DNA of 33,300 nucleotides. Origin: Gammaproteobacteria bacterium (GTDB lineage: Bacteria; Pseudomonadota; Gammaproteobacteria; Pseudomonadales; Pseudohongiellaceae). Both the position numbers and the translations under genes were made by a program. The stretch lies in NCBI GenBank assembly GCA_009922595.1, contig RFVC01000022.1:1-33300 (forward strand), read 5' to 3'. A model generated the notes under the pieces. The model was not told the origin of the DNA and made no database searches. It saw only the letters and a program-made list of their open reading frames with translations. Shown here piece after piece: positions 7,977 to 17,090 of the stretch (positions are counted from its first letter, which is position 1; each line of letters starts with the position of its first letter).

Positions 7977-8873
7977 ATGAAACAACTTGCCAAACTTTTG
8001 ACTGCGGGATTAGCCTGCATTTCCGGCTCACTGATGGCCGCCCAGCCGGACTTCAGCGAAGTTGAGATCATCCCGCATCAGCTTTCTGACAATATTTACT
8101 ACCTCCAGGGACAGGGTGGCAACATCGGTGTCTCGGTAGGCGATGACGGGGTCTTTATTGTTGATGACCAGTTTGCGCCGCTTTCGGAAAAAATTCTTGA
8201 TGCCCTCGAAGGACTCTCCGACGAACCTCTCAGGTTTGTGCTTAACACTCACCATCATCCTGACCACGTTGGCGGTAATGCTAACATGGCAGAAACCGGA
8301 GCCGTCATCATTGCCCATGAAAATGTAAGGACCATTCTCAGCAATGGTTTTACCGGTGGTGACCTTTCGAAGTCGTTGACTGATGAACAGAAACTGGGCC
8401 TTCCCATCGTCACGTTTAACGACACGGTAAACCTGCACCTTAATGGAGATTCAATCCACGTATTTCACGTCGGCCCCGGTCATACCGGTGGCGATTCCTT
8501 TGTCTATTTCATGGAAGACAATATTATTCACACTGGTGATGTGTTCAGGACGACTAGTTATCCACGTGTTGATGCAGGCAGTGGCGGCTCCTTCCATGGC
8601 ATCGTGGCCTCCTACGAAAGACTCCTGGAAGTCTCCAATGCTGATACCCGTTTTCTGCCGGGCCATGGTGTGGTCAGCAGCCAGGCCGATGTGCGTGAGC
8701 AACTGCAGATGTTCTACACCATCCACAACCGCGTTCAGGATGCTATTCGTGGTGGAATGACGTTGGAACAGATTATGTCGGCCAACCTTACGACTGAATA
8801 TGACGATCGCTGGGGAGACCCCACGGGTATTTTGCCTGTTATCTATAACGAGCTGATTGGCCTTGTTCATTAG
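7977..8873 (+). CDS. Secreted metallo-beta-lactamase-fold hydrolase
   Basis: 298 residues with a signal peptide (KQLAKLLTAGLACISGSLMAA, cleavage near residue 21-22), so periplasmic. The dizinc site is complete: H92, H94, D96 and H97 in THHHPDHVGG, H167 in GPGHTGGDS, D186 in HTGDVF and H228 in LPGHGVV. The sequence belongs to the broad MBL-fold group that includes quinoprotein-relay-associated and lactonase-like proteins; nothing marks it as a true beta-lactamase and the substrate is unknown. AGGGG is 8 bases before ATG 7977. The HisA-like gene follows after 17 bases on the same strand, so the two are probably co-transcribed although the products lie in different compartments. Confidence 0.88.
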   Translation: MKQLAKLLTAGLACISGSLMAAQPDFSEVEIIPHQLSDNIYYLQGQGGNIGVSVGDDGVFIVDDQFAPLSEKILDALEGLSDEPLRFVLNTHHHPDHVGGNANMAETGAVIIAHENVRTILSNGFTGGDLSKSLTDEQKLGLPIVTFNDTVNLHLNGDSIHVFHVGPGHTGGDSFVYFMEDNIIHTGDVFRTTSYPRVDAGSGGSFHGIVASYERLLEVSNADTRFLPGHGVVSSQADVREQLQMFYTIHNRVQDAIRGGMTLEQIMSANLTTEYDDRWGDPTGILPVIYNELIGLVH

Positions 8874-8890
8874 TTTTTTTGGGTAGTTAG

Positions 8891-9661
8891 ATGCGTTTCA
8901 GACCTTGCATCGACCTGCACGAGGGAAAAGTCGTACAGATAGTTGGCAGTTCCCTCCTGGATAACGACCAAAACGCCCTGGAAACAAACTTCATCGCCTG
9001 CGACTCTGCCGCGGCTTACGCAAGTCGTTACCAGGCCGATGGTCTTTTCGGCGGGCATGTGATCTCTCTGGGTCAAGGCAACAGTGACGCGGCCATTTCT
9101 GCGCTCAAGGCTTTTCCCGGTGGTATGCAATACGGCGGCGGGGTAAACCCGGATAATGCCGGCGAATATATCCAGGCGGGGGCCAGTCATGTCATCGTAA
9201 CATCCTGGGTTTTTTTGCATGATAGGCTCAGCGAATCCAGACTGGAGAATATGCGGGACAGTGTGGGCCGTGAAAAACTAGTGCTGGATCTGAGTTGCCG
9301 AAAGAAAGGTGATGATTTCTACATTGTCACTAACCGCTGGCAGACATTCACCGAGGAAAAGGTCAGTCCTGAGTTACTGCTGCGCATGTCCGAATACTGC
9401 GCTGAATATCTGGTCCATGGTGTTGACGTTGAAGGAAAACGCCAGGGTATCCAGGAAGACCTGATCAGGGTTCTGGCCGAGTATTCGCCAATTCCCGTGA
9501 CCTATGCCGGCGGCGTGCACAATCTCTCGGATCTCGAGCTTGTTAAAACCCTGGGGCAGGGACGAGTTGACCTGACTATCGGCAGTGCGCTGGATATATT
9601 TGGGGGGCAGGTTGCGTACCAGCAAGTAGTTGAATGGTCAAAAAACAACTCTGCGAGCTAG
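8891..9661 (+). CDS. hisA: Eukaryotic-type phosphoribosylformimino-AICAR-P isomerase (HIS6-like HisA)
   Basis: 256 residues, a TIM barrel that converts ProFAR to PRFAR in histidine synthesis. The catalytic aspartates are D8 (CIDLHEGKVVQIVGS) and D133 (LVLDLSCRKKG). Signature segments are those of fungal and plant HIS6 rather than ordinary bacterial HisA: KVVQIVG, ETNF, GGHVISLG, VIVTSWVF, NRWQTFTE, YLVHGVDVEGKRQGI, VTYAGGV and DLTIGSALDIFGG. No other his gene is near. It follows the secreted hydrolase by 17 bases with only a weak GGGTAG before the ATG. Likely acquired by transfer or from a rare bacterial lineage of this type; whether it is the cell's only HisA cannot be seen here. Confidence 0.9.
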   Translation: MRFRPCIDLHEGKVVQIVGSSLLDNDQNALETNFIACDSAAAYASRYQADGLFGGHVISLGQGNSDAAISALKAFPGGMQYGGGVNPDNAGEYIQAGASHVIVTSWVFLHDRLSESRLENMRDSVGREKLVLDLSCRKKGDDFYIVTNRWQTFTEEKVSPELLLRMSEYCAEYLVHGVDVEGKRQGIQEDLIRVLAEYSPIPVTYAGGVHNLSDLELVKTLGQGRVDLTIGSALDIFGGQVAYQQVVEWSKNNSAS

Positions 9662-9670
9662 GCTATTTAG

Positions 9671-9727
9671 GCTCAAGACTCAAGCATAAAACTTTAAGCA
9701 TTTGACAAGATTGTTTCAAAACTTTCT
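9671..9727. repeat. Dispersed intergenic repeat, copy 1
   Basis: GCTCAAGA (9671-9678) and TCAAAACTTTCT (9716-9727) occur in the 86-base gap after hisA. The same two words, in the same order and orientation, recur at 23837-23844 and 23908-23919 before mtnA, with 37 and 63 bases between the words. A 12-base identity in this amount of DNA is not expected by chance, and the pairing strengthens it. The gap holds no clear terminator for the convergent genes. Confidence 0.45.
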
Positions 9728-9747
9728 CAGGCTGGAGCGTACAGCTG

Positions 9748-10743
9748 TCAGTTGTGATTGGTGCCACCGGTAGGAGCCACGCTGCGCTCGAGGAATGGAT
9801 CGCAAAAGATATTTCCTGAGCTCGCTCCTTTCAGAAATATCAGTTTGCGCAGGCCATGAACAAAATCCGGTGCGCCGCACAGGTAGACCCGCGTTCTTTT
9901 AAGGGAGCCCAAATCGAGCGTCTGGTCCACAACATCCTCTACCGAACCATTTTGTTCTTTCAGGCAGGGGTGGTAGTAAAAATTCTTATGTTCAGCATCA
10001 ATTGCTCCCAGTTCTCTGGCCAGGTAAAGCTTTTCTGCTGAACGCCCACCATGGAAGAGATGAATGTCGCCCTTATGACCCCGGGACAGGGCATCATTAA
10101 GAATTCCGTATAGCGGTGCGAGTCCTGTCCCCACGCCAGCCAGGATTATAGGAAAATCTTCTGCGCTGCTATTCGAATAATAGCAATCCCCATAGGGCCC
10201 TCGCATATGCATGGTGTCCCCCACGGCCGCTTCTTCAAACAGCCAGTGCGTAAAGATGCCGTGGCTGGTTGTGCTGATATGAAACTCAAGATACTGGTCC
10301 TGTTCATAATTGTTGGCCACTGAATAGCTGCGCGCTATCCCCTGCGGATTGATCAGGGTGACGTACTGGCCTGGAAAATAGTGGAACATGGCAGCCTTGT
10401 CAGTTACATCAACGACCACTTTCATGGTGTCATCATTCAGCGGTTCAAGGCTATGCAGGACGGTCGGGATGGAAAATTCGGTCAGAGTTGGAAGGGCGGC
10501 TTCCACATCGGCACTAGGAACCCACTGGCACGCCAGTGTGTAGCCCTGGTCCCGAAGAGACTGCTTTATCCATTTCTGGGACTCCGGTGTTGCTTCACAG
10601 TCGACAGCCTTGACCAGACAGGCCTGGCATGTCCCTGCCTTGCAGGCAAAGGGAATAAACTGCTGGTTCCTGAGTAAGCATTCTAGTACGGATTCATAGG
10701 GATCCAGGGTAAAGGTTGAGCCCTTGAATGTTAGATTTGGCAT
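9748..10743 (-). CDS. Ferredoxin-NAD(P)H flavoprotein reductase (oxygenase reductase-like)
   Basis: 331 residues from ATG 10743. An N-terminal plant-type [2Fe-2S] domain carries C34, C39, C42 and C72 (CKAGTCQACLV and LACQ). It is followed by an FAD domain with the RSYSVAN motif and an NAD domain with GVGTGLAPLYG and YLCGAPDFV. This is the layout of the electron-transfer components of phenol hydroxylase, benzoate or methane oxygenases and of CDP-6-deoxyglucoseen reductase. The frame is open to GTG 10773, but the ATG at 10743 places the ferredoxin domain at the very start; neither has a convincing ribosome site. No oxygenase subunit is adjacent, so its partner is unknown. It is convergent with hisA and divergent from maf. 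Confidence 0.88.
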   Translation of the reverse strand: MPNLTFKGSTFTLDPYESVLECLLRNQQFIPFACKAGTCQACLVKAVDCEATPESQKWIKQSLRDQGYTLACQWVPSADVEAALPTLTEFSIPTVLHSLEPLNDDTMKVVVDVTDKAAMFHYFPGQYVTLINPQGIARSYSVANNYEQDQYLEFHISTTSHGIFTHWLFEEAAVGDTMHMRGPYGDCYYSNSSAEDFPIILAGVGTGLAPLYGILNDALSRGHKGDIHLFHGGRSAEKLYLARELGAIDAEHKNFYYHPCLKEQNGSVEDVVDQTLDLGSLKRTRVYLCGAPDFVHGLRKLIFLKGASSGNIFCDPFLERSVAPTGGTNHN

Positions 10744-10921
10744 TGTAGAGGATAGTTCTGCAGTCCCTGACACGTCTCACGAAAACAGCTGAAGTATACA
10801 GGATTCCATGGTTCAGTCGCTGTTCATACCTGATGCGGCATAACTATTCGGGGTGTCTATGTTAGGGGGCATAGATAAGAGATAATAAATAGTCTTGTGT
10901 ACTGCAACACAGCAGGGAAGT

Positions 10922-11524
10922 ATGACAGAAGCAACTCTCATCCTGGCATCCGCTTCGCCAAGACGGATGGAAATACTTGACCAACTGGGTATCCCATATT
11001 TAGCCAGACCTCAGGATATAGACGAGTCGAGACTAGACAGTGAGGATCCTGCCGATTACGTATGCCGGTTAGCCCGCGTTAAGGCTGAGGCAGCGCTTGC
11101 GGAGGCAGGTGAAGAAAACACTGCCAGCCTGGGATCAGATACAACTGTGGTATGCGGTGATGAAATTTTTGAAAAACCCGCTGATGAGGAAGACGCCGTG
11201 CGTATTTTGTCTGCGCTTTCCGGTAAAACACACCAGGTGCTGACAGCAGTTGCACTGGCGACCAGTGAGCAGACCCAGGTGCTGCTTTCAGAATCGAATG
11301 TAACCTTCAGACCGCTGTCTAAAAATGAGATTCGGGCCTATTGGTCTTCCGGTGAACCGTCAGACAAGGCTGGGGGATACGGAATCCAGGGTCTTGGTGC
11401 GGTGCTGGTGGAAAAAATGGAGGGCAGTTACAGCGGCATTATGGGTTTGCCTGTGAGGGAAACAGTGACATTGCTGGAAAAAACAGGGCTGACCATAGAA
11501 AGAATTCTTGGAGGCCGGCAATGA
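10922..11524 (+). CDS. maf: Maf family nucleoside triphosphate pyrophosphatase
   Basis: 200 residues. Begins with ILASASPRRMEIL, the Maf signature (SxSPRR at 10-15), has D73 in LGSDTTVV and later DKAGGYGIQG and YSGIMGLP. These proteins hydrolyse dTTP, UTP or modified pyrimidine nucleotides to monophosphates and are linked to septum control; this order with rng and yhdP is that of E. coli yhdE. The frame extends to TTG 10895, but ATG 10922 has AGGGAAG at the right distance and starts next to the conserved core. Its TGA overlaps the rng ATG by four bases (ATGA), which implies translational coupling. Confidence 0.94.
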   Translation: MTEATLILASASPRRMEILDQLGIPYLARPQDIDESRLDSEDPADYVCRLARVKAEAALAEAGEENTASLGSDTTVVCGDEIFEKPADEEDAVRILSALSGKTHQVLTAVALATSEQTQVLLSESNVTFRPLSKNEIRAYWSSGEPSDKAGGYGIQGLGAVLVEKMEGSYSGIMGLPVRETVTLLEKTGLTIERILGGRQ

Positions 11525-13008
11525 GTACAGAAATTCTGATCAACGCTACACCCATGGAGACCCGTGTTGCACTGGTCGACCAGGGCCTGCTACAAGAAAT
11601 CTACATTGAGCGCCGCAACAAGTCTGGCCCCGTTGGTAATATTTACCAGGGTCAGGTTGCCCGTGTTATGCCGGGCATGCAGGCCGCTTTCGTCGACATA
11701 GGTCTTGAACGTGCGGCGTTTATTCATGCCCATGATGTCGTAAAACTTGATAATGAAGGTTTTGAGATCAAGGATGAAAACGATGAGCACGAACTGGATA
11801 TAACAAGCCTCATTCGGGAAGGACAGAAACTCGTGGTGCAGGTCGTCAAGGAACCCATTGCGACAAAGGGGGCAAGGCTCACAACTCACTTGTCTATCGC
11901 TTCTCGTTACCTTGTGCACCTGCCGCGCAATCATTACCTCGGGATTTCGCAGCGCATAGAAAATGAAGAGGAACGGGAGCGCTTGCTTTCCTTGCTTGAG
12001 TCGGCAGTTGATAAGGCTGGGCTGGACATGAAGGGCGGATTCATTCTCAGGACGGCAGCAGAAGGTGTCAGCGAGGAAGAACTGCTGTCGGATATTCGCT
12101 TTCTAGTAAAACGCTGGGAAAGTGTTGAGGAAAAAATGCAGCAAACCAATGGCGTGAGTCCTGTTTATGAAGATCTCGTCCTCTATATGCGTGCCATGCG
12201 CGACCTGTTTCAGCCGAATGTGCAGCGCATGCGCGTAGATCATCAGAAAACCTACGATGATGTTGTGGAATTCTGTTCCCGCTTTATGCCTGAAGTGGAA
12301 GGCCGGGTTGAGCTTTACAAGGACGAGCGGCCGCTCTTTGACCTGTTCAGTATCGATGATGAAATTCAGCGCGCTATGGAAAGAACCGTCAAACTCAAGT
12401 CCGGCGGCAACCTGGTGATTGATCAGAATGAAGCGATGACCACTATTGATGTAAACACCGGTGCATACCTGGGTTCCCGTAACCAGGATGAAACCATTTT
12501 CAAAACTAACCTTGAGGCCGCCAAGGCCAGCGCCAGGCAGATGAAAGTAAGAAACCTGGGTGGAATCATCATTCTGGATTTCATCGATATGGTCAATGAA
12601 GAACATCAGCGCCAGGTCATTCGCACCCTGCAGAAAGAGCTGGAAAAAGATCCTGTGCGAACCATGGTGACCGAATTGTCTGAATTAGGGCTTGTTGAAA
12701 TGACGCGCAAGCGTAACCGGGAAAGCTTGGAACAGCTGCTATGCCACGAATGTCCGACTTGTCTGGGCAGTGGCAGGGTAAAAACCCCTGAAACAGTCTG
12801 CTACGAAGTCTTTCGTGAAATTCTCCGCGTATCGAAGGCTTATGAAAGCGAAAAAATGCTGGTGATGGCCTCACAGGAAGTAGTCGACAGGCTGCTCGAC
12901 GAAGATTCATCCCTGGTATCGGATATGGAAGCTCTAGTGAAGAAAAAGATTCATTTTCAGGTAGAGCCGATGTACCTCACCGAACAGTTTGATGTTGTCC
13001 TGTATTAA
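11521..13008 (+). CDS. rng: Ribonuclease G
   Basis: 495 residues, typical of RNase G, an endoribonuclease for 16S rRNA 5' maturation and mRNA decay. The S1 domain is near residues 39-130 (GNIYQGQVARVMPGMQAAFVD and following). Catalytic magnesium-binding D310 (TTIDVNTGAYLG) and D353 (IIILDFIDM) are present, and the zinc-link cysteines are in CHECPTCLGSGRV (C408, C411, C414). It lacks the long C-terminal scaffold of RNase E. Start ATG overlaps the end of maf; yhdP follows after a 66-base gap. Block order maf-rng-yhdP is conserved in gammaproteobacteria. Confidence 0.96.
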   Translation: MSTEILINATPMETRVALVDQGLLQEIYIERRNKSGPVGNIYQGQVARVMPGMQAAFVDIGLERAAFIHAHDVVKLDNEGFEIKDENDEHELDITSLIREGQKLVVQVVKEPIATKGARLTTHLSIASRYLVHLPRNHYLGISQRIENEEERERLLSLLESAVDKAGLDMKGGFILRTAAEGVSEEELLSDIRFLVKRWESVEEKMQQTNGVSPVYEDLVLYMRAMRDLFQPNVQRMRVDHQKTYDDVVEFCSRFMPEVEGRVELYKDERPLFDLFSIDDEIQRAMERTVKLKSGGNLVIDQNEAMTTIDVNTGAYLGSRNQDETIFKTNLEAAKASARQMKVRNLGGIIILDFIDMVNEEHQRQVIRTLQKELEKDPVRTMVTELSELGLVEMTRKRNRESLEQLLCHECPTCLGSGRVKTPETVCYEVFREILRVSKAYESEKMLVMASQEVVDRLLDEDSSLVSDMEALVKKKIHFQVEPMYLTEQFDVVLY

Positions 13009-13074
13009 TCCTTGCAAGTGACTACCGAATTCGACAGTAACAACGCCGCGCACTTAGGGAGGAATAAGGTCTCT

Positions 13075-16000
13075 GTGCTGCACTGGCGCCGTCTTGCCGG
13101 CTGGTCTTTGAAGCTGGTTCTGATGCTGCTTGTGTTGGTCACAGCCGGGTTGACGATGGGACGTCTGTTGATGCCGATGATGCCCCAGCAGCGGGCTTTT
13201 ATTGAATCTGAACTGGCGAACTTGCTTGGTGCTGAGGTGAGACTGGGTAATCTCAGAGGTGAGTGGTTTCGACTGGGTCCAATCATAGAAATAGATAATC
13301 TGGAAATTATCAACAGTACCAATCCCCAACTTTCCCAGCAGATTTCCAATATCAGCATCAAGCCTTCAATACTGGACAGCCTTTTATCAAAAAGTCTTGT
13401 TATAGAACAGATAGTTATTCAGGACCCCTCGCTTGAGATCGTAGAATCCGAGCCGGGTGTCTGGGGCCTGGCGGGTGTTTCCAGCAGCGGTGACAACAAC
13501 ATGGATGCGATAGTCGATTTCCTGCTGAACATTGGCAGGCTACAGATCGCCGAGGCTACCCTGGGCTTGCAGTTTGCTGACGGCCGCCAAGTAGCACTTT
13601 CCAATATTTTTATCGACTTTAGTAATGCAGGCGATTTTCATCTGGTACAGTTGCAGGCGAGGCTCTCCAACCAGCCGAGTCCTTTTCAGCTTCAGCTAGA
13701 TATTGTTGGCGATCCTATGGGAGCGTTTAACGGCATTGGACATTTCAGGGCTGAAGACCTTGACTTCAGTAAGCTGGTGAACGTTGCTGAACTAAATATT
13801 TTAGACACCTTCTTGTCAGGTGATCTCTGGGCTACCTTTAACCGGGGAGCGCTTTCTTCATTACAGGCAAGCATAGAGTCTCTGGCGTTTAATGCAGAAG
13901 GCATTGAGGGAAGCGCCTTGGACCAGATTGCTTTGACCAATACCAGCGTTGAACTGGCGTTGATCCAGGACGCGCAAGGTCATTGGAAGGCCTGGTTGAA
14001 CAATCTCGAATTTGACTGGCGCAACCGGCCCTGGAGTGCGGACGGTTTGTTTCTGGATTATGCCGGTGGCGACCAGCAGTCCATTACGGTAAATGCTGCC
14101 AGTTTGGACCTGGCAATGGCAATGGACCTCGCAGATGATCTTGTTGAACTTCCTGAGAGAGCAATCGAAGCATTTACTGACCTTGCACCAGCAGGTTTTC
14201 TTACCAATCTTTCCTTCCAGACAAGGCTTGACGGACAGTTCGAGAACGGTTTCCTGCTCGAGGCCAATCTCCAGGATGCATCCGTAGGAGCCTGGCAGGG
14301 TGTCCCGGCTGCCAGCGGCATACAGGGCTATGTCTGGGCAAACCAGGTGGGTGGATTTGTTGAGCTTGATTCCAGTGATTTCGACATCCACCTGCCCCGC
14401 CTGTTTACGCAGAGCTGGCACTACGATTCGATCAACAGCCGCGTGCACTGGACCTATGGTGACAGAGTGCTGAGAGTAAACAGTAGCATTATAGATGTGC
14501 GCAATGACTGGATTCATGGACATATCCAGTTTGATCTATACAACCATCCTGACTCAACAGACGAAATACAGTCCGAGCTGACGCTTTTGATCGGTGTGCT
14601 TGAACTTGATGCCTCATACAAGTCTGCGCTTCTGCCAAATATGGAGCGGATTCAGAATACTATGGATTGGCTCGATGCCGGATTGCTGGCAGGCAATGTT
14701 ACAAATAGCGGCTTCGTCTCAAGGACTTCCACCAGGCGTAATGCCCCGCCCAATTCCGGGACAGTCATGTCGTTCTACCACATAGAAGATGGTGAACTTA
14801 AATTTCAACCGCAGTGGCAGGAGCTCACTGGTATCAAGGCTTTCGTCAATGTTGATAACAACGATATTGATGTCATTGCTGAAAGTGCTGAGATAGAAAA
14901 TATTACACTAGGAACAACTGTAGCCTCCGTGCGATCGGGTCCGGAGCGCGGTTCATGGCTTACGATTAAAGGAGATGCCTCTGCCACTACTAGCGAGGGA
15001 CTGGCTTTTTTGCGCAACACACCGGTAAGGAATGGTATAGGTGATTTCATTGATGACTGGCGAGGAGAGGGCAGTGTCGAAGTGGATATTGAGCTGGGGA
15101 TTCCGCTGAACAATCCCCAGCTGCAAACTCAGGTGCACGTGAATGTTCTCAGTGACAGGAGCACACTGACCATTCCTGAATATGCCTTGTCTATCAGTGA
15201 ACTGCGCGGACGGGTCGTCTTTGACAGCGATATTGGACTGACAGCGAATGCCCTGAGTGGCCGACTTTTTGACTTTCCGATTGCTGCTACTATTGAGCCG
15301 CTGCGGCCTGTCGACGGCGGAGAAATTATTGGTACGCGTATTGTCGGTAGCGGCAGGGCCTCAAAGCCGGCGCTTCAGGCTTGGGAGGGTCAGCCGCAGT
15401 TTGTTAGGGATGTGCTGAATTTTGCCAGTGGTGAAATTGATTACCTAGCAGAAATTTCAATCCCTTACGCTGAGCTTGCCAAAGAGACAATGATGGGAAC
15501 GTCACTGCGTGTCACCTCAGAATTACTGGGCTTGTCACTTGATCTTCCCTATCCGTTCCGTAAGACCGTTGAACAAATCCGGCAAATGGTTTTGCGTCTC
15601 GATTTTTCTGAGGACTCAGAATGGGTCTTAGTACGTTTTGATAATAGTGTTGGTGCAAGCCTGCTGGTCAGTAATGCTGAATTCCAGGGAGGAAATGTCA
15701 TACTCGGACCTGATGCTGGTCTCATGGAATTTGGTGAGAGCATTATTGAGCGACCTGGACTCAGCCTAAGCGGGACCATCAACCATTTTGACTACGAGGA
15801 GTGGGAGCAAACCGCAGTAAAGTTTACGGAAATGTCAGGTGCAAAGAGCAGTGACATTAAGCTGGCTGACTTTCTATCTTATGCCGACGTCAGGGTAGGC
15901 AGCCTGGTCGTAGTTGAGCAGGAGCTTGAAAATATTCAGACCATCTTAAGCCGAACCTCAGTGGAGGAGGATCGTGCTGAAGTTACTGAAGACAGTTGGC

Positions 16001-17058
16001 TTGTTCAGCTTGAAAACGAAACGATCAGCGGTGACTTCATTTTTCCCGATGCCGAGACTACTCCTTGGAGGGTAAGCCTGGACTACCTCCGTTTCCCTCA
16101 GGATGAAGAAGAACTGGAGGGTGAGGAAGCAAAAGAGGAAGATATCGATATCCTGGAAAATGTTATTCCAGGTGAATTGCCGGATTTGGTTTTCTCAACT
16201 GAAGAATTTTTTATCGGCGACAAGAACCTAGGCGCATGGGAATTCAACTTGCGTAGCAATGGCGATGCGGCGTCCATCTCTGATTTGCGCATGACTACCC
16301 CCGATGCACAAATAACTGATAATTCGGAGGAAGCGGGCGCCAACCTGAACTGGCGATACAGCAATGGCATGCATACTAGCAGTTTTAACGGGCTTTTCAG
16401 TGCTGGTGATCTCGCCAAGGTGCTCCCTGCTTGGGGTTATGATGCCAATGTGGAGAGTCAAAATGCGGCATTCACCAGCAATCTGCAGTGGTCAGGTTCT
16501 CCAGCAGCATTTGACCTGGATAAGGTTATTGGCAACGTCAGGGTGGCGATTCGTAACGGCCGTTTTGTGGACGTAGATTCGGGCTCAAGCCGGCTTTTCG
16601 GCGCGTTCAGTCTTGATTCCCTGGTGCGGCGTTTGCAGCTGGATTTCTCTGATCTTTACGAGCGAGGACTGGCCTATGACAATATCGATGGAGGCCTCGA
16701 TTTCAACGACGGCATAGTCCGCAGTAATGGCGAATTCGTAATTGCAGGACCTTCAAGCCGTATCACGATTGATGGTGAACTTGACCTTGTTAACGAGACC
16801 ATTGATGCAAACATGCTTGTCAATATTCCTTTCAGTCAAAATGTTTCCGTCCTGGCAGGTATTCTTGGGGCCTGGCCAATCGCGGTCAGCACTTACATTG
16901 CGTCAAGAATCTTTCGCAACCAGATGGATGAATTCACCACAGTGGTTTACCGCCTGGAAGGGCCATGGGACAATCCTGTCTCTGGTTTCGAACCGTCTGA
17001 GGAAATCCTGGAAGCGGACTCTTCTCAAGAGACGGATGCTGAAATTACTCCAGAATAA
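13075..17058 (+). CDS. yhdP: YhdP family AsmA-like inter-membrane phospholipid transporter
   Basis: 1327 residues from GTG 13075; a TamB/AsmA-type protein anchored in the inner membrane by one N-terminal helix (about residues 10-32, SLKLVLMLLVLVTAGLTMG) with a very long periplasmic beta-rich body. YhdP and related proteins form a bridge that moves phospholipids to the outer membrane. The frame is open from TTG 13012, but GTG 13075 has AGGGAGGAATAAGG directly upstream and places the membrane helix near the start, as in E. coli. Length fits the family (about 1270 residues). An acidic stretch around residues 1005-1025 (EEELEGEEAKEEDID) lies in the periplasmic body, and the C-terminus is acidic too. 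The usual downstream tldD is replaced by a DUF445 gene. Confidence 0.9.
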   Translation: MLHWRRLAGWSLKLVLMLLVLVTAGLTMGRLLMPMMPQQRAFIESELANLLGAEVRLGNLRGEWFRLGPIIEIDNLEIINSTNPQLSQQISNISIKPSILDSLLSKSLVIEQIVIQDPSLEIVESEPGVWGLAGVSSSGDNNMDAIVDFLLNIGRLQIAEATLGLQFADGRQVALSNIFIDFSNAGDFHLVQLQARLSNQPSPFQLQLDIVGDPMGAFNGIGHFRAEDLDFSKLVNVAELNILDTFLSGDLWATFNRGALSSLQASIESLAFNAEGIEGSALDQIALTNTSVELALIQDAQGHWKAWLNNLEFDWRNRPWSADGLFLDYAGGDQQSITVNAASLDLAMAMDLADDLVELPERAIEAFTDLAPAGFLTNLSFQTRLDGQFENGFLLEANLQDASVGAWQGVPAASGIQGYVWANQVGGFVELDSSDFDIHLPRLFTQSWHYDSINSRVHWTYGDRVLRVNSSIIDVRNDWIHGHIQFDLYNHPDSTDEIQSELTLLIGVLELDASYKSALLPNMERIQNTMDWLDAGLLAGNVTNSGFVSRTSTRRNAPPNSGTVMSFYHIEDGELKFQPQWQELTGIKAFVNVDNNDIDVIAESAEIENITLGTTVASVRSGPERGSWLTIKGDASATTSEGLAFLRNTPVRNGIGDFIDDWRGEGSVEVDIELGIPLNNPQLQTQVHVNVLSDRSTLTIPEYALSISELRGRVVFDSDIGLTANALSGRLFDFPIAATIEPLRPVDGGEIIGTRIVGSGRASKPALQAWEGQPQFVRDVLNFASGEIDYLAEISIPYAELAKETMMGTSLRVTSELLGLSLDLPYPFRKTVEQIRQMVLRLDFSEDSEWVLVRFDNSVGASLLVSNAEFQGGNVILGPDAGLMEFGESIIERPGLSLSGTINHFDYEEWEQTAVKFTEMSGAKSSDIKLADFLSYADVRVGSLVVVEQELENIQTILSRTSVEEDRAEVTEDSWLVQLENETISGDFIFPDAETTPWRVSLDYLRFPQDEEELEGEEAKEEDIDILENVIPGELPDLVFSTEEFFIGDKNLGAWEFNLRSNGDAASISDLRMTTPDAQITDNSEEAGANLNWRYSNGMHTSSFNGLFSAGDLAKVLPAWGYDANVESQNAAFTSNLQWSGSPAAFDLDKVIGNVRVAIRNGRFVDVDSGSSRLFGAFSLDSLVRRLQLDFSDLYERGLAYDNIDGGLDFNDGIVRSNGEFVIAGPSSRITIDGELDLVNETIDANMLVNIPFSQNVSVLAGILGAWPIAVSTYIASRIFRNQMDEFTTVVYRLEGPWDNPVSGFEPSEEILEADSSQETDAEITPE

Positions 17059-17090
17059 ATCAGTTGTCTCTATATAAAAAATAGTTTGTG

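Noticed and set aside
7977-8873. True beta-lactamase conferring drug resistance
   Set aside because: Only the general dizinc fold is seen; the sequence lacks the features of known class B enzymes and the operon context does not support it.
12103-12606. 167-residue open frame opposite rng
   Set aside because: Mirrors conserved RNase G codons; product shows no recognisable domain.
13861-14523. 220-residue open frame on the minus strand inside yhdP
   Set aside because: Antisense shadow of a well-supported gene; no family features and no ribosome site.
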